A DNA stretch of 64,000 nt from Panonychus citri (lineage: Eukaryota > Arthropoda > Arachnida > Trombidiformes > Tetranychidae): assembly GCF_014898815.1 (NCBI RefSeq), contig NW_026515535.1:186001-250000 (forward strand), written 5' to 3'. Shown here one piece after another: positions 26,624 through 40,400 of the stretch. The notes under the pieces were generated by a model that saw nothing but the letters and a program-made list of their open reading frames with translations, was not told the origin of the DNA and searched no databases. Every line of letters starts with the position of its first letter. The stretch's first letter is position 1. Made by a program: the position numbers and the translations under genes.

Positions 26624-28266
26624 ATCTTAATCCGATCTTTTTTATTATCTTTACAAGGGGAAAACTTTCACTTGAAGAATGAAAAGTTTTTACCTTTCGA
26701 CAATTAAAAAGTTATAATTGTAATTATACTTTGATCATGTTAAGAGTAATATTAGTAATTATCATTCGGTAGTATTTAAGTTAATCAAGACTGTTAATTG
26801 AACTAAATCAAACAAGAATTAACTGTTAAAAGTGTAAACAATTATTATCATACATTACTAATTAGAATACAACAATTAAGGATTAGTTATTAATTCATCT
26901 TGATAATTATTGCGTTACGTTTAATCATCATCATTATTTTGTATAAACCTTATATTTAATACCATGAAATATAATATTTATTATCATGTAATTAACATTA
27001 TTATTTATCAACATTTGACTATTATTATTACTGGTTTAAGATGTTGATTGTTGTTTGATTGTTTATTACATTTTACCATCTAAATTAAATTGATACTATT
27101 GATAAAATAATAACAAGCAAACAACAATCAAGTTAATGATAACTTTTTTTTTCTGGTTTACAAATAGCATAATAATAATAATGAGTCTGAATTAACAGCA
27201 ACGGAATACAAATCAAATTGTAATTACGATGATGATGATGATGATGATGATGATGTTAAACATCAATCAACAATCAACAAGTAGTTGTATTAATATAGTT
27301 GAAAAAAAATAGCTTTTTGATTGTGATTTTTGATTATAAGTTAATCTAGTTGGATAATAAAGTTATTTGTCAATGATTAAAACTCTAGGTAAAGGTTTAC
27401 TTACCAAAAGTAACAAGCAAAATAAAAATTCATAGGGAAAATTCAAAGTTAACAAAGTTTGTTGATCGTTGATTGTTACCACAATTAAATTGATTGTGTC
27501 TACAAGTAAGATGATTAGGATTGAGACTAGCATGCAATTAACTGATTGCCTTGTTTTTTATCCTGATCTTTTTTTACATCATCATCATCTTACCTGTGTA
27601 GTGTAACCAATTGGTGTGAATATCAAGTGAGAAAGTTATTGTAAAATTTTGTTACTTTGATACAAGTGATGAGGATGATGAAGATGAAGATGATGATGAT
27701 GATGATGATATCTTTGTTTGCGTGAGTATATTATCATGTAATTTCAATTGTGCATTTTGTAATCATTTTTGATTAACTAATTGTGGTTTTGTAAAAAACG
27801 GCCACTGTAACCACAACGATGCAAAGTGAATCTAATTTTCATTTGATGTTTATGGTTAATCAATTTGAATTGTAATTAAAGTTAATTGTTTGTTGATGTT
27901 TTCATAGTCAAGGTTTTTTGCTGATGATGAATTTAGTTTGTTAATTGAGTTAATTTGAGCAACAGCAAAAACCAAAAAAAAAAAAGGTAACTAAGTTTCT
28001 AGAGTTGATGGTTAATTGTTACGTTAATTGAGTTGTGATTTAAATTGTTTAAATTTTCATAGTGGTTAATTTTAATGGGTTAAGGTAGATAAACTATTGT
28101 GTGAGTAAATTAGCTGTAAATTGAGTATGCAAAAGGTTAATTGTTGATAGGAAAATATAGTTAATAGGAATCAATGATTAATATTGTCTATCGGTGGGAG
28201 GGAAAAAAGTTGATTGTATCCAGAGTTTAGTTTTTATATTTTTCTCAATTGTTATCATGTAAGTTA

Positions 28267-28488
28267 TCAAAATTGATCAACTTCGTTAGAGGACATTGGT
28301 TCAAGGACGAGACCATCTCTTGGTATAATCTTGACCATTCGGGCATCTCCATCACCTCCAACCTTAAGGGTCAAATTGGCTGAAAGGGTTAAAGGTGAGC
28401 TAAGATGTTCATCTCCAAACAAATCTTCAATTGAGTAACTTGATGCAGCATTTTTACCAGTTAATATATCACCAAGTTTAAATGAGAA
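28267..28488 (-). CDS. NAGA: NAGA coding exon 6 (last)
   Basis: It starts after CTTCTTAG at 28489 and encodes 73 residues (FSFKLGDILTGKN...NEVDQF) before TGA at 28267-28269. It completes the beta domain. No canonical AATAAA is obvious just downstream. Confidence 0.88.
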   Translation of the reverse strand, partial: FSFKLGDILTGKNAASSYSIEDLFGDEHLSSPLTLSANLTLKVGGDGDARMVKIIPRDGLVLEPMSSNEVDQF

Positions 28489-31400
28489 CTAAGAAGAAAC
28501 AAATTATACAATTATCCCAGGAAAAGACAATCACAATTAACTTTTAAATTATTACACAAAAACCAACAATTAACTTACATTCTGAGCTCCACCTAAGTTT
28601 ACATAGGCAATTGCGAAACTGGGTTTACTTTCAACCAAAGGTTCAATGGGTTTAACCCAAATTTGTAGGTCAGTTGAATTGTAAACTCTTTCACCCATAA
28701 TACCTGACGAAAGACAGAAAACAAAAGGACCACGAAAATGAATAGAAATGTACAAATAGTACAAAATAAAAAGCACGAATCATACCCATAGGATCTTGAT
28801 CAACAGCGATTATCTTCCTATTTAAAAGTATCTCTTTAAATTCGGGTTTAATTTTCCTTAGGTCATTGGACATTAATAATGGAGCAGCTAAGATTGACCA
28901 GACAGCCATTTGAACTCGAGCTTGACCAAGGGTCAGTTCTTCATTACCTGTTTTGTAGAAAAGAGAGAAGGATGATAAAGAAGCGAAAAAATAAAACTTG
29001 ATAACCACGACATTCGTCATAATGAGTTAACGATGCTGCTTCTGGATAGAGACAAACACACACACATACAAACACAAACACGCACACGAACACAAGAAAC
29101 TAAGAGCAACCCCTCTAGCACCATCACCTCCAGCACCAGCCACCGTGCCAGTGGCTATTACAATTACTCACCAATGATAATCATATCTGGATCGAACCAA
29201 GCACCTGGAGCTAAAATGTACATCAAGGTAAGAAAGAAAAAAGGTAAACGAGTTATAAGGTAATAAAAAAAGGCCAAAAAAAGTTACATCTGCTCGAAAG
29301 TTTCAGATAAACGGGCCTCGAACACCAAGGACTAAAAAGATACGATCGTTTCATCATCATCATCTATCATTATCATCATCATTAGTAGCAGTCGATATGA
29401 AAGTAGAGGCTAATGAAATGAAAGCGTTTCTTAGTATTAAAAAAAAGGTTCATCATTAACATCAGTAAGGAGTGTGCCAAAAATTAACTGATGAGTTTTT
29501 TCTAGTAAATAATAGAGAGAGAGAGAGTGAGTGAGTGAAAAGCAAGAGGTCAACTGGTCAACTTTCAAATAATCATGGAAACCTGTTATTACGAGAGCAT
29601 TTTTTATACTCTGGTCATGTTAATTTGTAACTATTAGTGCGGTCAAACAAATGAAACAATTTATTGGCTGCAGACTTTGTTTTCGGCTGCAGTTTTTTTA
29701 CCTGGAAAACAAACGCCTTAGCTAATTGAATATATTGAAACTTTTTCTGTAGAATTTTATCTCACCTTGTGCTCTCTCTCTCTCTAACTATCGACTACTT
29801 TTACCATAGAGACTCAGTGATGGGAAAAAGAGGTCTAAATATAACTTATAGTTTGTAAGTTCATTATCGTTAAGTATTGGAAAGGTATTCATTTGTCCGC
29901 AAATGCAAACGGAAATTCAAATGTACACAACAAAAAATAACGTTTTTTTCACATTATGTTTAATGATAATGATAATATTGAATCGAATGCATCATTATAA
30001 TCTTGCATAAATTGATATCATCAAGTAGCACCTGAAATAACATGTTAACAAGTTGAGGATCGAATGAAACTTTAACCTTAACTTTTTTGCTTATTTAGCT
30101 CATTATATCAAGTCTACTTTTCGTGCTAAGAATCTTAATTAGCACGCAAGTAGCCGTCAACATAGGTGAAGATGAGAAGGAGGATGAATGAGAAAGAGAG
30201 GGAGAGTAACAAGTTTGGGCGAGAGGAGAAAAAAATTAACTCGAATCAAGTCTAAAAAAAGAGAGAATTTTTTTTTTCAAAACTCTATTTTATCTTCATC
30301 TTCATCATCATCTTCCGTCGTTTCTACCCACATCACCTCACCATCTCCTCCTTTCCACTTCACTCAATCACATCTTTCACCACACGTAAGATAGATTATC
30401 ATCATCACCATCACAATCATCATCATCTCTCTAACTTTCGGTCATCATCATCATCATTATCATCATCAAAAATACATTCTGATTACACCTAATTACCATT
30501 CGTCATCTATGTAAAATAGTAAATCTGAGGAAGAAAAAAACGTTTTATGAATCGATTATCATCTTTATCATCATCTATGGGAACAGGATGATAACCTGTC
30601 GAAAATATTTAACCATAGGTTTTGATGGGACATGATTATGACTCCAAGTTAATTGATATAAATAACATCATCTATCCATCACATATTACATAAATATATA
30701 CATAAATTTCATCATAATAATCAAGAGTACCAACTAATTAACATGTTGATTGAGTCAATTTAAACATCAATGATCCGATCAGCCTCCCAAATACACACAA
30801 CAAATACACACAGTTAATTAAAAATTAACCTTTAACAACAACAATCACCTTAACGTTTTCACACATTAAATAATTATTATCATTATTCATTAATTAACAG
30901 TCAGTGTATTTACAATTAAGACATTTACATTTCATTCAAATAAGATGAGGATGTTGGAAATTCGTTTAACAGGAAAGCTAGTACTAATTGTATGTAATTA
31001 ACTTGTTCTAACAACAATTGATTGGGTAATAATGGAAAAGGAGTTAAAAAAGTAAACTCAATCAGTTGAACGAAATAATAAACATCATCAATCGTTAATT
31101 AGTTAATAATTAATAGATATTATTAATAGATTAACAATGGGAATCAATGGATATGAATATTACCAGAGGAAAATGAAGACAACAAGCAGATAATTAATGA
31201 AAAGCCTGAGAAAATCAAGAAAACAATCAATTGAAAAGCATAATAATCACATGAGTGGTCAGTGAACCAAAGATGTTGTTTGGTCAGTAACAGTTTAGTC
31301 TCTTCTTGCTTTGATTTCTTTCACTTTTATGTGTGTGTTGGCCCAGTAATTAACCGCTACATCAATTAACTTTTTAAGACAGTTAAAGAGATGAGATTTA

Positions 31401-34400
31401 AATTAGTGTATAAGAGAGCAAAAGTAATCTGACCAAGAAATTAGTGATTAGTGAGAAACTCATCATCTTTCATGTGAGAGTAAAATCCAGAGGATGTAAT
31501 AATTATTAGAAGGCATAGAAATCAAGTTTCAGCGTAAAGCTTAATCGAAAGTTAATTGTTAAGTCAAGGGCAATAATCAGAAGAGATTTAGATTACACAT
31601 TAAAAGAGAGAGAGAGAGAGAGATATTTAAAACTGGACAGAAAACATCATCATCATCGATGGTCATCATTATCATTTGGAACATATGATTCATGAGTATA
31701 AGGAAGATGAATGAAGATGATGAGGATGACATCCACAAGTGAAAGGTATTCAATCAAAGTGAGGAAAAGGATTTTTCTTAAGACTAATTAAGGTGAGAGA
31801 GTCGGAGGAGGATAAGGCCAGAGGAGGGTGGACACTAAATGATAACACAATTTTTTGACAAAGAGGAAGCAATAAGAGCGATGATGATAAATAATAATAG
31901 TAATCAACATAATCTAATTGTATGCACAGTTAGCGGCCTAAATAACGTAATTGAATATAAATTGTATTTTAACAATTTAAAGGGCAGAATAAATGCCAGA
32001 GAGAGAGAGAGAGAGAGAGAGAAGTCGTTGACCACAACATGGACATTTATCATCATCGAGTTAGTTTGTTATAATTTTAGTAAATAATAATGACCATGAT
32101 AATGAGTCTCATCATCAAGTGACAATGACAATAATGGATCGTCATTTCAATCAATTTTAAATTGTCCTAATAGTTTATCCTATTTAGATAAAATGAATTA
32201 TCAATCAACACATAATGATATTATTATCATTTCCAAATGGTGACCGATAGCATATTGTGACCTTAAATTGGCCAATTGACCCTTTTAATTAATGTTATTG
32301 TGCTATTGTAAAAATGAAAACAAAGATGACTGATGATCATTATCATCACTGGATGTAATCAAATACACACAATAGACCAATGTGTGTCCAAGTATCTTGA
32401 CAAATAGTGGACACAAAGAGTGAATTTACCGGAAAATGACCTTGACCACTTTCACCTTCAGTAAATTGGTCAATTGATTTAACATTGAAACGATAATAAT
32501 ATTCAATAGCTAAGAATCACCTTTCATCAAAAGTAACAATCAACACGTTACAATACAACAGGAAAATGGGTCAAAGGTAACACAATGACCAACTTGTGAC
32601 CTTAAGTCGTTTCCAAGTATCTAATACAATTAAAGGTCATCAATCAATTGACAATAGATGAAATAATCTTAATAGTGATCATATTAAAATCAAATAATTT
32701 ATCTAATCCAATTGTGTGATTCATATTTAGAACCAGAGCTGATTAGATTAAATCACAATTACCAATTAACGAGCATTTTAATTGTCTCTATCTTTACTAT
32801 GACTAAATTAACCTTTTAACAATTTAACTAAACTGAAACATGATTACCAACAATTCAATAAGGTTAAATTGTCACAATTAATCAATTGTCCTTTCCATTG
32901 AAAAGTCCACCGGTGGGTGGATTTTGTTAACCATCTCTCCTAGTGTTTCTCCCTCCTCCTCTCTCATCACAATCAATTAATGATTAACTAATCAGTCATC
33001 AATTGTACCAACAATTGATTAATCATCATCGATATCACAATAGTTAATATAATCCATAATCCATATCCTAAATCAAGGCTGTAAAATAAATGATTGATCA
33101 ACAATAATAATTTGATTGTTGAAAGTTTGTTAATCAAGCCAATTAAGTCTACAATCAACCAGTCAATTATTTATATCAAATTGATTGTTGTTATTTACTA
33201 ATAAACTATTCATGATCAAAGATATTGTATAATTACAATTGATAATTATGAAGCAATCAAAACAAATTGATAGACAATCAATCAAATGATTAGAAAGTTA
33301 TGTAAATTGAACAACATTAAATTGTAACACAATTTAAATCATTTGGTAATTTCCAAAGATTTACAATTTAATCAGTAAAATCAAATATCCGAAACGAATC
33401 ACATTTGATTCACATTCATCATGATTAATATTCAAATTCAATGATTCAATTACCATGAACTTGTTATCATTTGATGCACCAACAATTTAATTGTCACAAT
33501 TAGTAGCACTGAAGATTTTTTTAATCATCAATTAACAATGACAATTTACGCCTTTAATTGTTATCATTAATATATACCAATATTAACTTGAATACACACA
33601 CTTTACAAAAGCCAATCTCAAGTTTGTTTCAACAATTAGACTAATTGTTGAAAAGGTAAATCATGTTGCCAAATTTGTTAATTGTTTTCATACTTTCTGT
33701 TCAAAGTTTAACCATTTTAAAGGTAAATTGTGATTCATGTCCAGCTCGAGGTAAAATTGGAGGACCAATCGTTCCCGATGTTTTATCATTGACCAAAGGA
33801 CAGTCCGGATTTTCAGCAATCGTTGAGATAATCACACCTCAACAAGAGTCCATAATGGTCAATGATAATTACAATGGTGCTAAAAGGTTTGGTCATATTG
33901 AAGTGAACAAATTATTCAATGGAGTTAAAAGTGAAATATATTATTATCATGAAACTAATGAAAAGTATGTCATTGAAAATGATGATTGCCAATCAGATTT
34001 ACTCAATTTGGACGATAAGTATACTACGATTGGTTCATGGTTAGTTCCTGATCAGGTTTCCGATCAAGCGACACTTTTTGGTGATATGGATTATCTTGGA
34101 CCAACTGTACTTATGATTTGGGCTAAAAGTGTTAGTGAAAAGGTTCAATTTGTCGCAACGGAAAATATTGACGGAATATCAATGAAACATTGGTTTCATT
34201 GTCTCAATGAAAACATTTGGATTGACTTTTGGTTTGATGATTTAAACAATTTACCATTTAGATTTAGTATAAGTCAATCATCATCATCATCATCATCAAC
34301 AAATAATCCACATGTTTACAATTTTTTAATCTTTAATCCGATTAAAACATCACCAAGTGATCGTGTATCTTACCCGTTAGGTTATGCTTGTACTCGGTCG

Positions 34401-37400
34401 ATATTTGGTTTACCTCCAGTTCCGTCATTTTTGCAAAGTGATTCATTTTCCTTGGACATGGAGGCGATGATAAGTAATAGCCAATTGGACAAAGTGACCA
34501 TTTCATCTGTTCACATGGTTAAATATCAAGCTACTTATTCATTTCAGGTAACTGAATCATTTAATACAACACGAATCATTCAGAATCCAAATCATCGTGG
34601 TCGATATATTGTCGATGTTTCTTCTGGTCAGTGTCAACTGGACAATGTTGATTATAAGGAAATTCAAGAGGATAATCTGGCCATCAAATGGCCTTACCAT
34701 TATGAGGCCAGTTTTAATTTACTTCAAACTGTTTCCTCAACAAGTGCAGCTTATGGTTGTTATATGGGTCAAGTGGACACAGATGCTGGACTTATGGATA
34801 TTTGGGAAGATAAACTTTTCTCCTTCTTCTCATCAGGATACAATATGGACGCAGTGGTCAGCTATTATTTCCCGGCCATTGATAGATCATCAAAACCCCA
34901 TCAGGCACCAAATAAAATATCAATTAAACTAGTTAATCCTCAAGGTTTACCATTACAACAAGATTTACCAGATCAAATTGAAATCAATTTCATCGATTAT
35001 ACTGAACAAGTTAACATCCAATTTTCCGATCAATTTGATGTTTCCGGATGTTATGATGGGCCTGGTCAGTTTACATGGTTCCAAATTATCATGTCAGATG
35101 ATGATATAGTCAAGGTCAAGGATGTCAATGAGATACGAAATTACTACCAACAAAGTCTCACTTCATTTATACCGGTAATTAGAATACCAGAGATTGTGGT
35201 CAACATGTATGACAGTAATTATTACATAACGGGAAAGTTATTACAACGACCTCCATTTATATTCAACTACGAACCCGATCCTCAATATTATATTGATAAT
35301 CCAACATCCATTTTGATTCGAGATGCACTTGAAGACTGTGGTGAACTTTGTACCAATGATCTAAATTGTAAAGAGTTCTCATATTGTTCCGATTCAACGT
35401 GTCAAATATTCAGTTCAGCATCGGCCTACTCATCGATCAGCATGAAAGATGAATGTACTTGGTATAGACGAAGGTCAATCGATGTTGGATCAACAGTGAT
35501 TGAGCGAAACATTTTAGCCTCGTCTAGATCAATTCTAAGTCAAATTAAATCAAAGGTGAATAATGGTCAGTTTATGATGACCAAATATTCAATGTCCGCT
35601 GTAGACTTGTTCATAGTTGGTGGACCTGAAGAGATTGGAAACCTTGAAGAGGAATTAACCGATTATCAAGTTAATCCATTGAAAGGTGATGAATACACAG
35701 TAATTGCACCAGTTCGTCGTCTATCATCGGCCAATGGTCAATCGACAGTATTAGGGGTCAGTTATTCTGATTGTCTTAAATTGTGTCAAAATGATGATGA
35801 TTGTTACACTCTCTCTTATTGTAATGATGCTCATCGTGAGTGTACCTTAAGTATGGAGACTAAGGAAAATCTAACAAAATCGTTACAAGATAAAACTTCA
35901 CATGCAGATAATTGTAACATCTTTGAAAGTAAGTTAATTGGTGTTTATTACACGTAATTGTGTAAACAATTTTAATTAGAAACAATGTAAACAGTTAATT
36001 GTTACTGTTTGTATATATAATTTTTTTTAACAGAATCATTTGTTGCCTTTTACCGTAAATTCCCGGGACAAAGTTTGGTTAAAGATTCAGTGTTAACCTT
36101 ATTTGATATCGAAGAATCTGAATGTGCTAGAGTTTGTTACGAATCGAGTAAAATACCTTGTAAATCATTTGATTTCTGTTTACAATCAACTGAATCTCAT
36201 GGAGAATCGTAAGTGCATTCATACTGATTAGATAAGAGTATTGACCTAAATTAGTTAGAAAATTAATCATTAATTGTTTGAATTAATTTTCTTTACTGTT
36301 TACACAATCAATTCAGTTCTCAACGAGCGTGTTTCCTTCATCAATTTCATGTAGCTGAAGATTCAAGTCATGAAATAACTAATCACATTTGGGATTTTAG
36401 TAAATCAACTTGTGATCATTATGCAGGTAAGAGTTGATTAAACTTTTCATTTCAAAGACAATTAAAGTTCAATTCTTATTAATTAGTTAAATATGGTCGA
36501 GATTATGTTCATTATATTGGACGACAATATAAAATGGATAAAGTGACAATAATTAAGGAGATAAATGATGTATCAATGGAAAGATGCGCTGTTGATTGTA
36601 ATCAATCAGATGATTATGTTAATTGTATTTCATTTGAATATTGTGAGTCATTTGAAACTCGAGGTTCATCAAATATTAGGACAACCTGTAGACTATCATC
36701 AACCCTAACTACAGGAGCCAATGATTTATCATCTCTCGATTCATCATCAACAGCTAAATCAACTTGTTCAGTTTATCTGAATAAGGATAGAGCAGCTAAA
36801 TTGCTACAATTTAAGGGTCAACAACAAGATCATTTTGGATTAGCAATTGGATTGGGATCATTTTTTTTCCTTGCATCATTCATGGTGGGAACTGTTGCCT
36901 CAATTTACTATAAACGTAAATTTAGCTAATTCATTGATACAATTATTTATACATCTTAATCATTATCATCATTGTAAATAAATTTCATCTTAATTCATTA
37001 AAACCAGTGAATGATAGTTAAACGTCATCATTAGACATTAAATATATTGTTTCAAATGAACTGAAATCAACTGCAGGAAATTGGATTTAAACATGGAAAG
37101 TTAATATAAATCCTTAATCTATCAAAGTAATTGTCGGTTGGTTAATTATTTTTTTCTTCTTCTCTGACTTAATTGTGATATACATTTTTTATGTAATCAT
37201 TAATTGGTATTTAAGATAAGAAATTATCAAGAAAATGAGGAGGATTATCATTATCTTAATATAACAATCAATGATTTACATTATTACAATTAAACAGGAA
37301 GCAAAATGAATTGGGAACAGAAAAGCAATGTTATTTTATCGTAATCAACAATAACAAAGTTATCATAGCAATAAGTGTAATCTATTAAGGGTAACATTCA

Positions 37401-40400
37401 CACAGCAATTGTAATTGTTAATTGTATTCAATTATTAGCACGAGATCCTAATCAATTAACCTAATCATCAATAGCACAATTACCGACATTGTTATTTTAG
37501 TAAGATACATTCAAATGTCTATGTGCTGATTTAATGTCGAGAGAGGGAAAGAAAGCAAGAGAGAGAGAGAGAGAGAGAGAATAAGGTGATTCAAAAGATG
37601 CGAAGGATGATGAAGATGGTAAAGGTGATTAGAATGATGAAAAAGATGAAGATGGATGATAAGAGTCTTTGTACATGTGAAAGGGAATATTTCTCAGTAG
37701 AAAAGTGAATGATTTAATAGTAAATTTTTGGGTGAGAGTTAATTGTAGAGGCGATCAATTGCCAATTAAATTAACGTAAATTATTATCCCATTCAATACG
37801 CTTTGTTAAACAATCAAAGGCAAATCAACAGTCATAACCAAATCATCATCATTATCACCCAATAGAGAAGTCCTAATATAAAAATACCGTTAAAATAAGT
37901 GAAAATAAACACCCTTAAAAGTGAATGGAAGATATTGATGATAATAGAGCTAGAGTGAGAGAGAGAGATAAAACCAATCGATATTATTAAAGAACCATTT
38001 CCGTGCCTATCAATTTCCGTTCATTTGTAGAGACACACAAACACACTAACATTAATATCAACACACAATCAACAGGGAGTGAGTAAGGTTAGATAACAAT
38101 TACAGTTAAATTATCAAAACAGAGGCAAAAGATCACATAGCCAATAAAGGTCATAATAAATTAACTGAGGGATAAGCTTATCATGTAGATCCAATAAAGT
38201 ATCTAAGCCAATCGAGAAAACAAATGCAGGTCACTGGAAGCAAATCATGAGGAACAACGGTAATCATTATGATCTGTTGATTGTAATCAAGGAAATCGAG
38301 GATGTGTGAGAGAAAGAGAGAGAATGAGAGAGGACAAAAATCGATAGAAGATAAGGTCAAGATGATTAAGATGAAGAGGAGAGAAAAAATTCGAGAAATT
38401 TTCAGTGAAAGTGAACTGAAAGTTAAGCTTGGTGCAAATTGGAAGCTTAGACTTGACTATTGAAGGAACCACTAAGACGACGAAAAAGAAAGACTGAAGA
38501 TGATGAAAGAGATTCACTGTCTTTCTAAGTAAAAAAAAAGTTGTGTAAACGACTGTAATTCTGTGAGTAAATGTATGAATCAATGTGAATTTATGTGTGT
38601 GCGGTTAAATGAAAATTCATTCACAAGGTTTCTTGTAATAGATCAATGCAGTGTCTATGGAAGAGAGAGAGAGAGAGAGAGTGAGAGAGTCACAACTCCC
38701 ACACATTCTTTTTCATCTTCTCTCCCTGGATGGTTAACATCCTCATCCTCATCTCTATCATCTTGGTCGTTTTCTTCTTACTTTGAGTTGAACTTCCCGT
38801 AATGAGAAACGAGAGAAAATTTTTCTCTCTCTCTCTCTCTGGCTCTCTCTCTCTCTCTCTCTTAAAGATTCCCTGCAGGGTGAAACTAAAGATGATGAAA
38901 GAGGAGGAGGAAGATGACGAAGATGAGAAAAAGACTTATACGGAAATTGGGACTTATGGTTATTCAGTCATTCATGCGATTTTTTCTTCTTTTTTAACCT
39001 TCACTGGTCATCGGCATTTTGTTAGTTGTGTTAACTCCCATAGGAGTTTCTACTTCATCTTTTAATCATTATGATGATTTATGAAGAAAATATTGAAATA
39101 TTTATACCATTTTTTTTCATTGCAATTTGTATCAGGAAACAACTATGAGTGAGAAAGTGAGAGACAAATTATCATCATTATTGGATAATTATTATTAATA
39201 TATATAAAAAAAGGTCAATGAAAGATATTTGAATCATCAGGATAATTCATTTGTTTTAAATATTAATGATTAACTAATTTCTCATTAGATACTAATCATT
39301 CAAAGTTATTTTTGGTTCCCTGTTTGCTTTGTTATTGATCACATTGATTTTTAGGGTTAAAATAACTCACATGGGATTTATCACCATGACAAGGAAGATA
39401 ATTGTTACAATGATGATACGTCAATGAATCTTTAATTTTACTATTGATAAGTAACAGATAGAATGTTAATAAAGAAGAAAAAAGATTCAATGAAATAGAT
39501 TATTTTTGTATTCATCTTATCATCATCATCTTCTTCTTCATCTTCTTCATCATCATCTTCTTCTTCTTCACGAAAAAAGAGACAGGGTGGACGTGGGCGA
39601 TAAAGAGAGCAAGGAAAATGAAGCGAAGAGAAAAATATCTATGAATATGTTTCTCCATTTTCATCCAACAAGAAATAATATGTGATGATGAAGGAGGAAG
39701 ATAAATAAGAATAGACGAAGAAAAAATGACCATGATGATGAGGAAGAATAGAGAAGAGAAAGAAGTAAATATGATGATGATCATCATGTAGAGGAAAATA
39801 GATGAGAAAAGAGTAAGAATCGAGATGAAAATTGTGATTGTACGCAGATGAAGAAGAAGAGGGAAAAATGAAAGAGAAGAAAGAAAGCCGGTTAAAAGAA
39901 AGAGAAAGTGATGAATTAGAAAGACGGGTAAAGAAAGAGAAGATAATGATGAAAAGAGCAATAAGAGTAATGATTTTTTTCTTCTTCTTCTTCTTTCTCA
40001 AGTAAATGGAGAATGAGGAAAGAAAATGTTACTTGCGTAATGATAGTTTTTACCGTTAAGTTTGACCGAGAATATTTCGAGATTTAGGAAGAGAAAAAGT
40101 AACAGCAAAGATAAAATCATTGATGATAATGAAGAAAAAGAAAAAGAAAAAGATGATGATGATACTGGTAAAGATTAAGAGAAAAGATGAAGGATGCACA
40201 CATGGATCACGCTTGTATCCATGGAGGAGAAACGCTTACAAACATGAGTACAAATGTCTATTTTTGCATTTATCTCTTTCACTTACTCTCTCTTTCTCAT
40301 TTCTCATCATCTTTCCTCATCTTCAACTTTCTCCCCACTCGAAACCCTGTGAGTAAAACCCACCAATCTTAAAGATTCTTTGCCTCACTTGGAATATGAA

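Larger units (their letters stand above)
12324..28266. other. 16 kb gene-poor region
   Basis: I find no convincing gene. The open frames here are mostly translations of (CT)n, (TTC)n, (ATC)n or AT-rich sequence. The region contains the densest set of GA/CT microsatellites in the window and several GAT/ATC trinucleotide arrays. It may hold long introns or regulatory sequence of genes outside what I can recognise. Confidence 0.5.
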
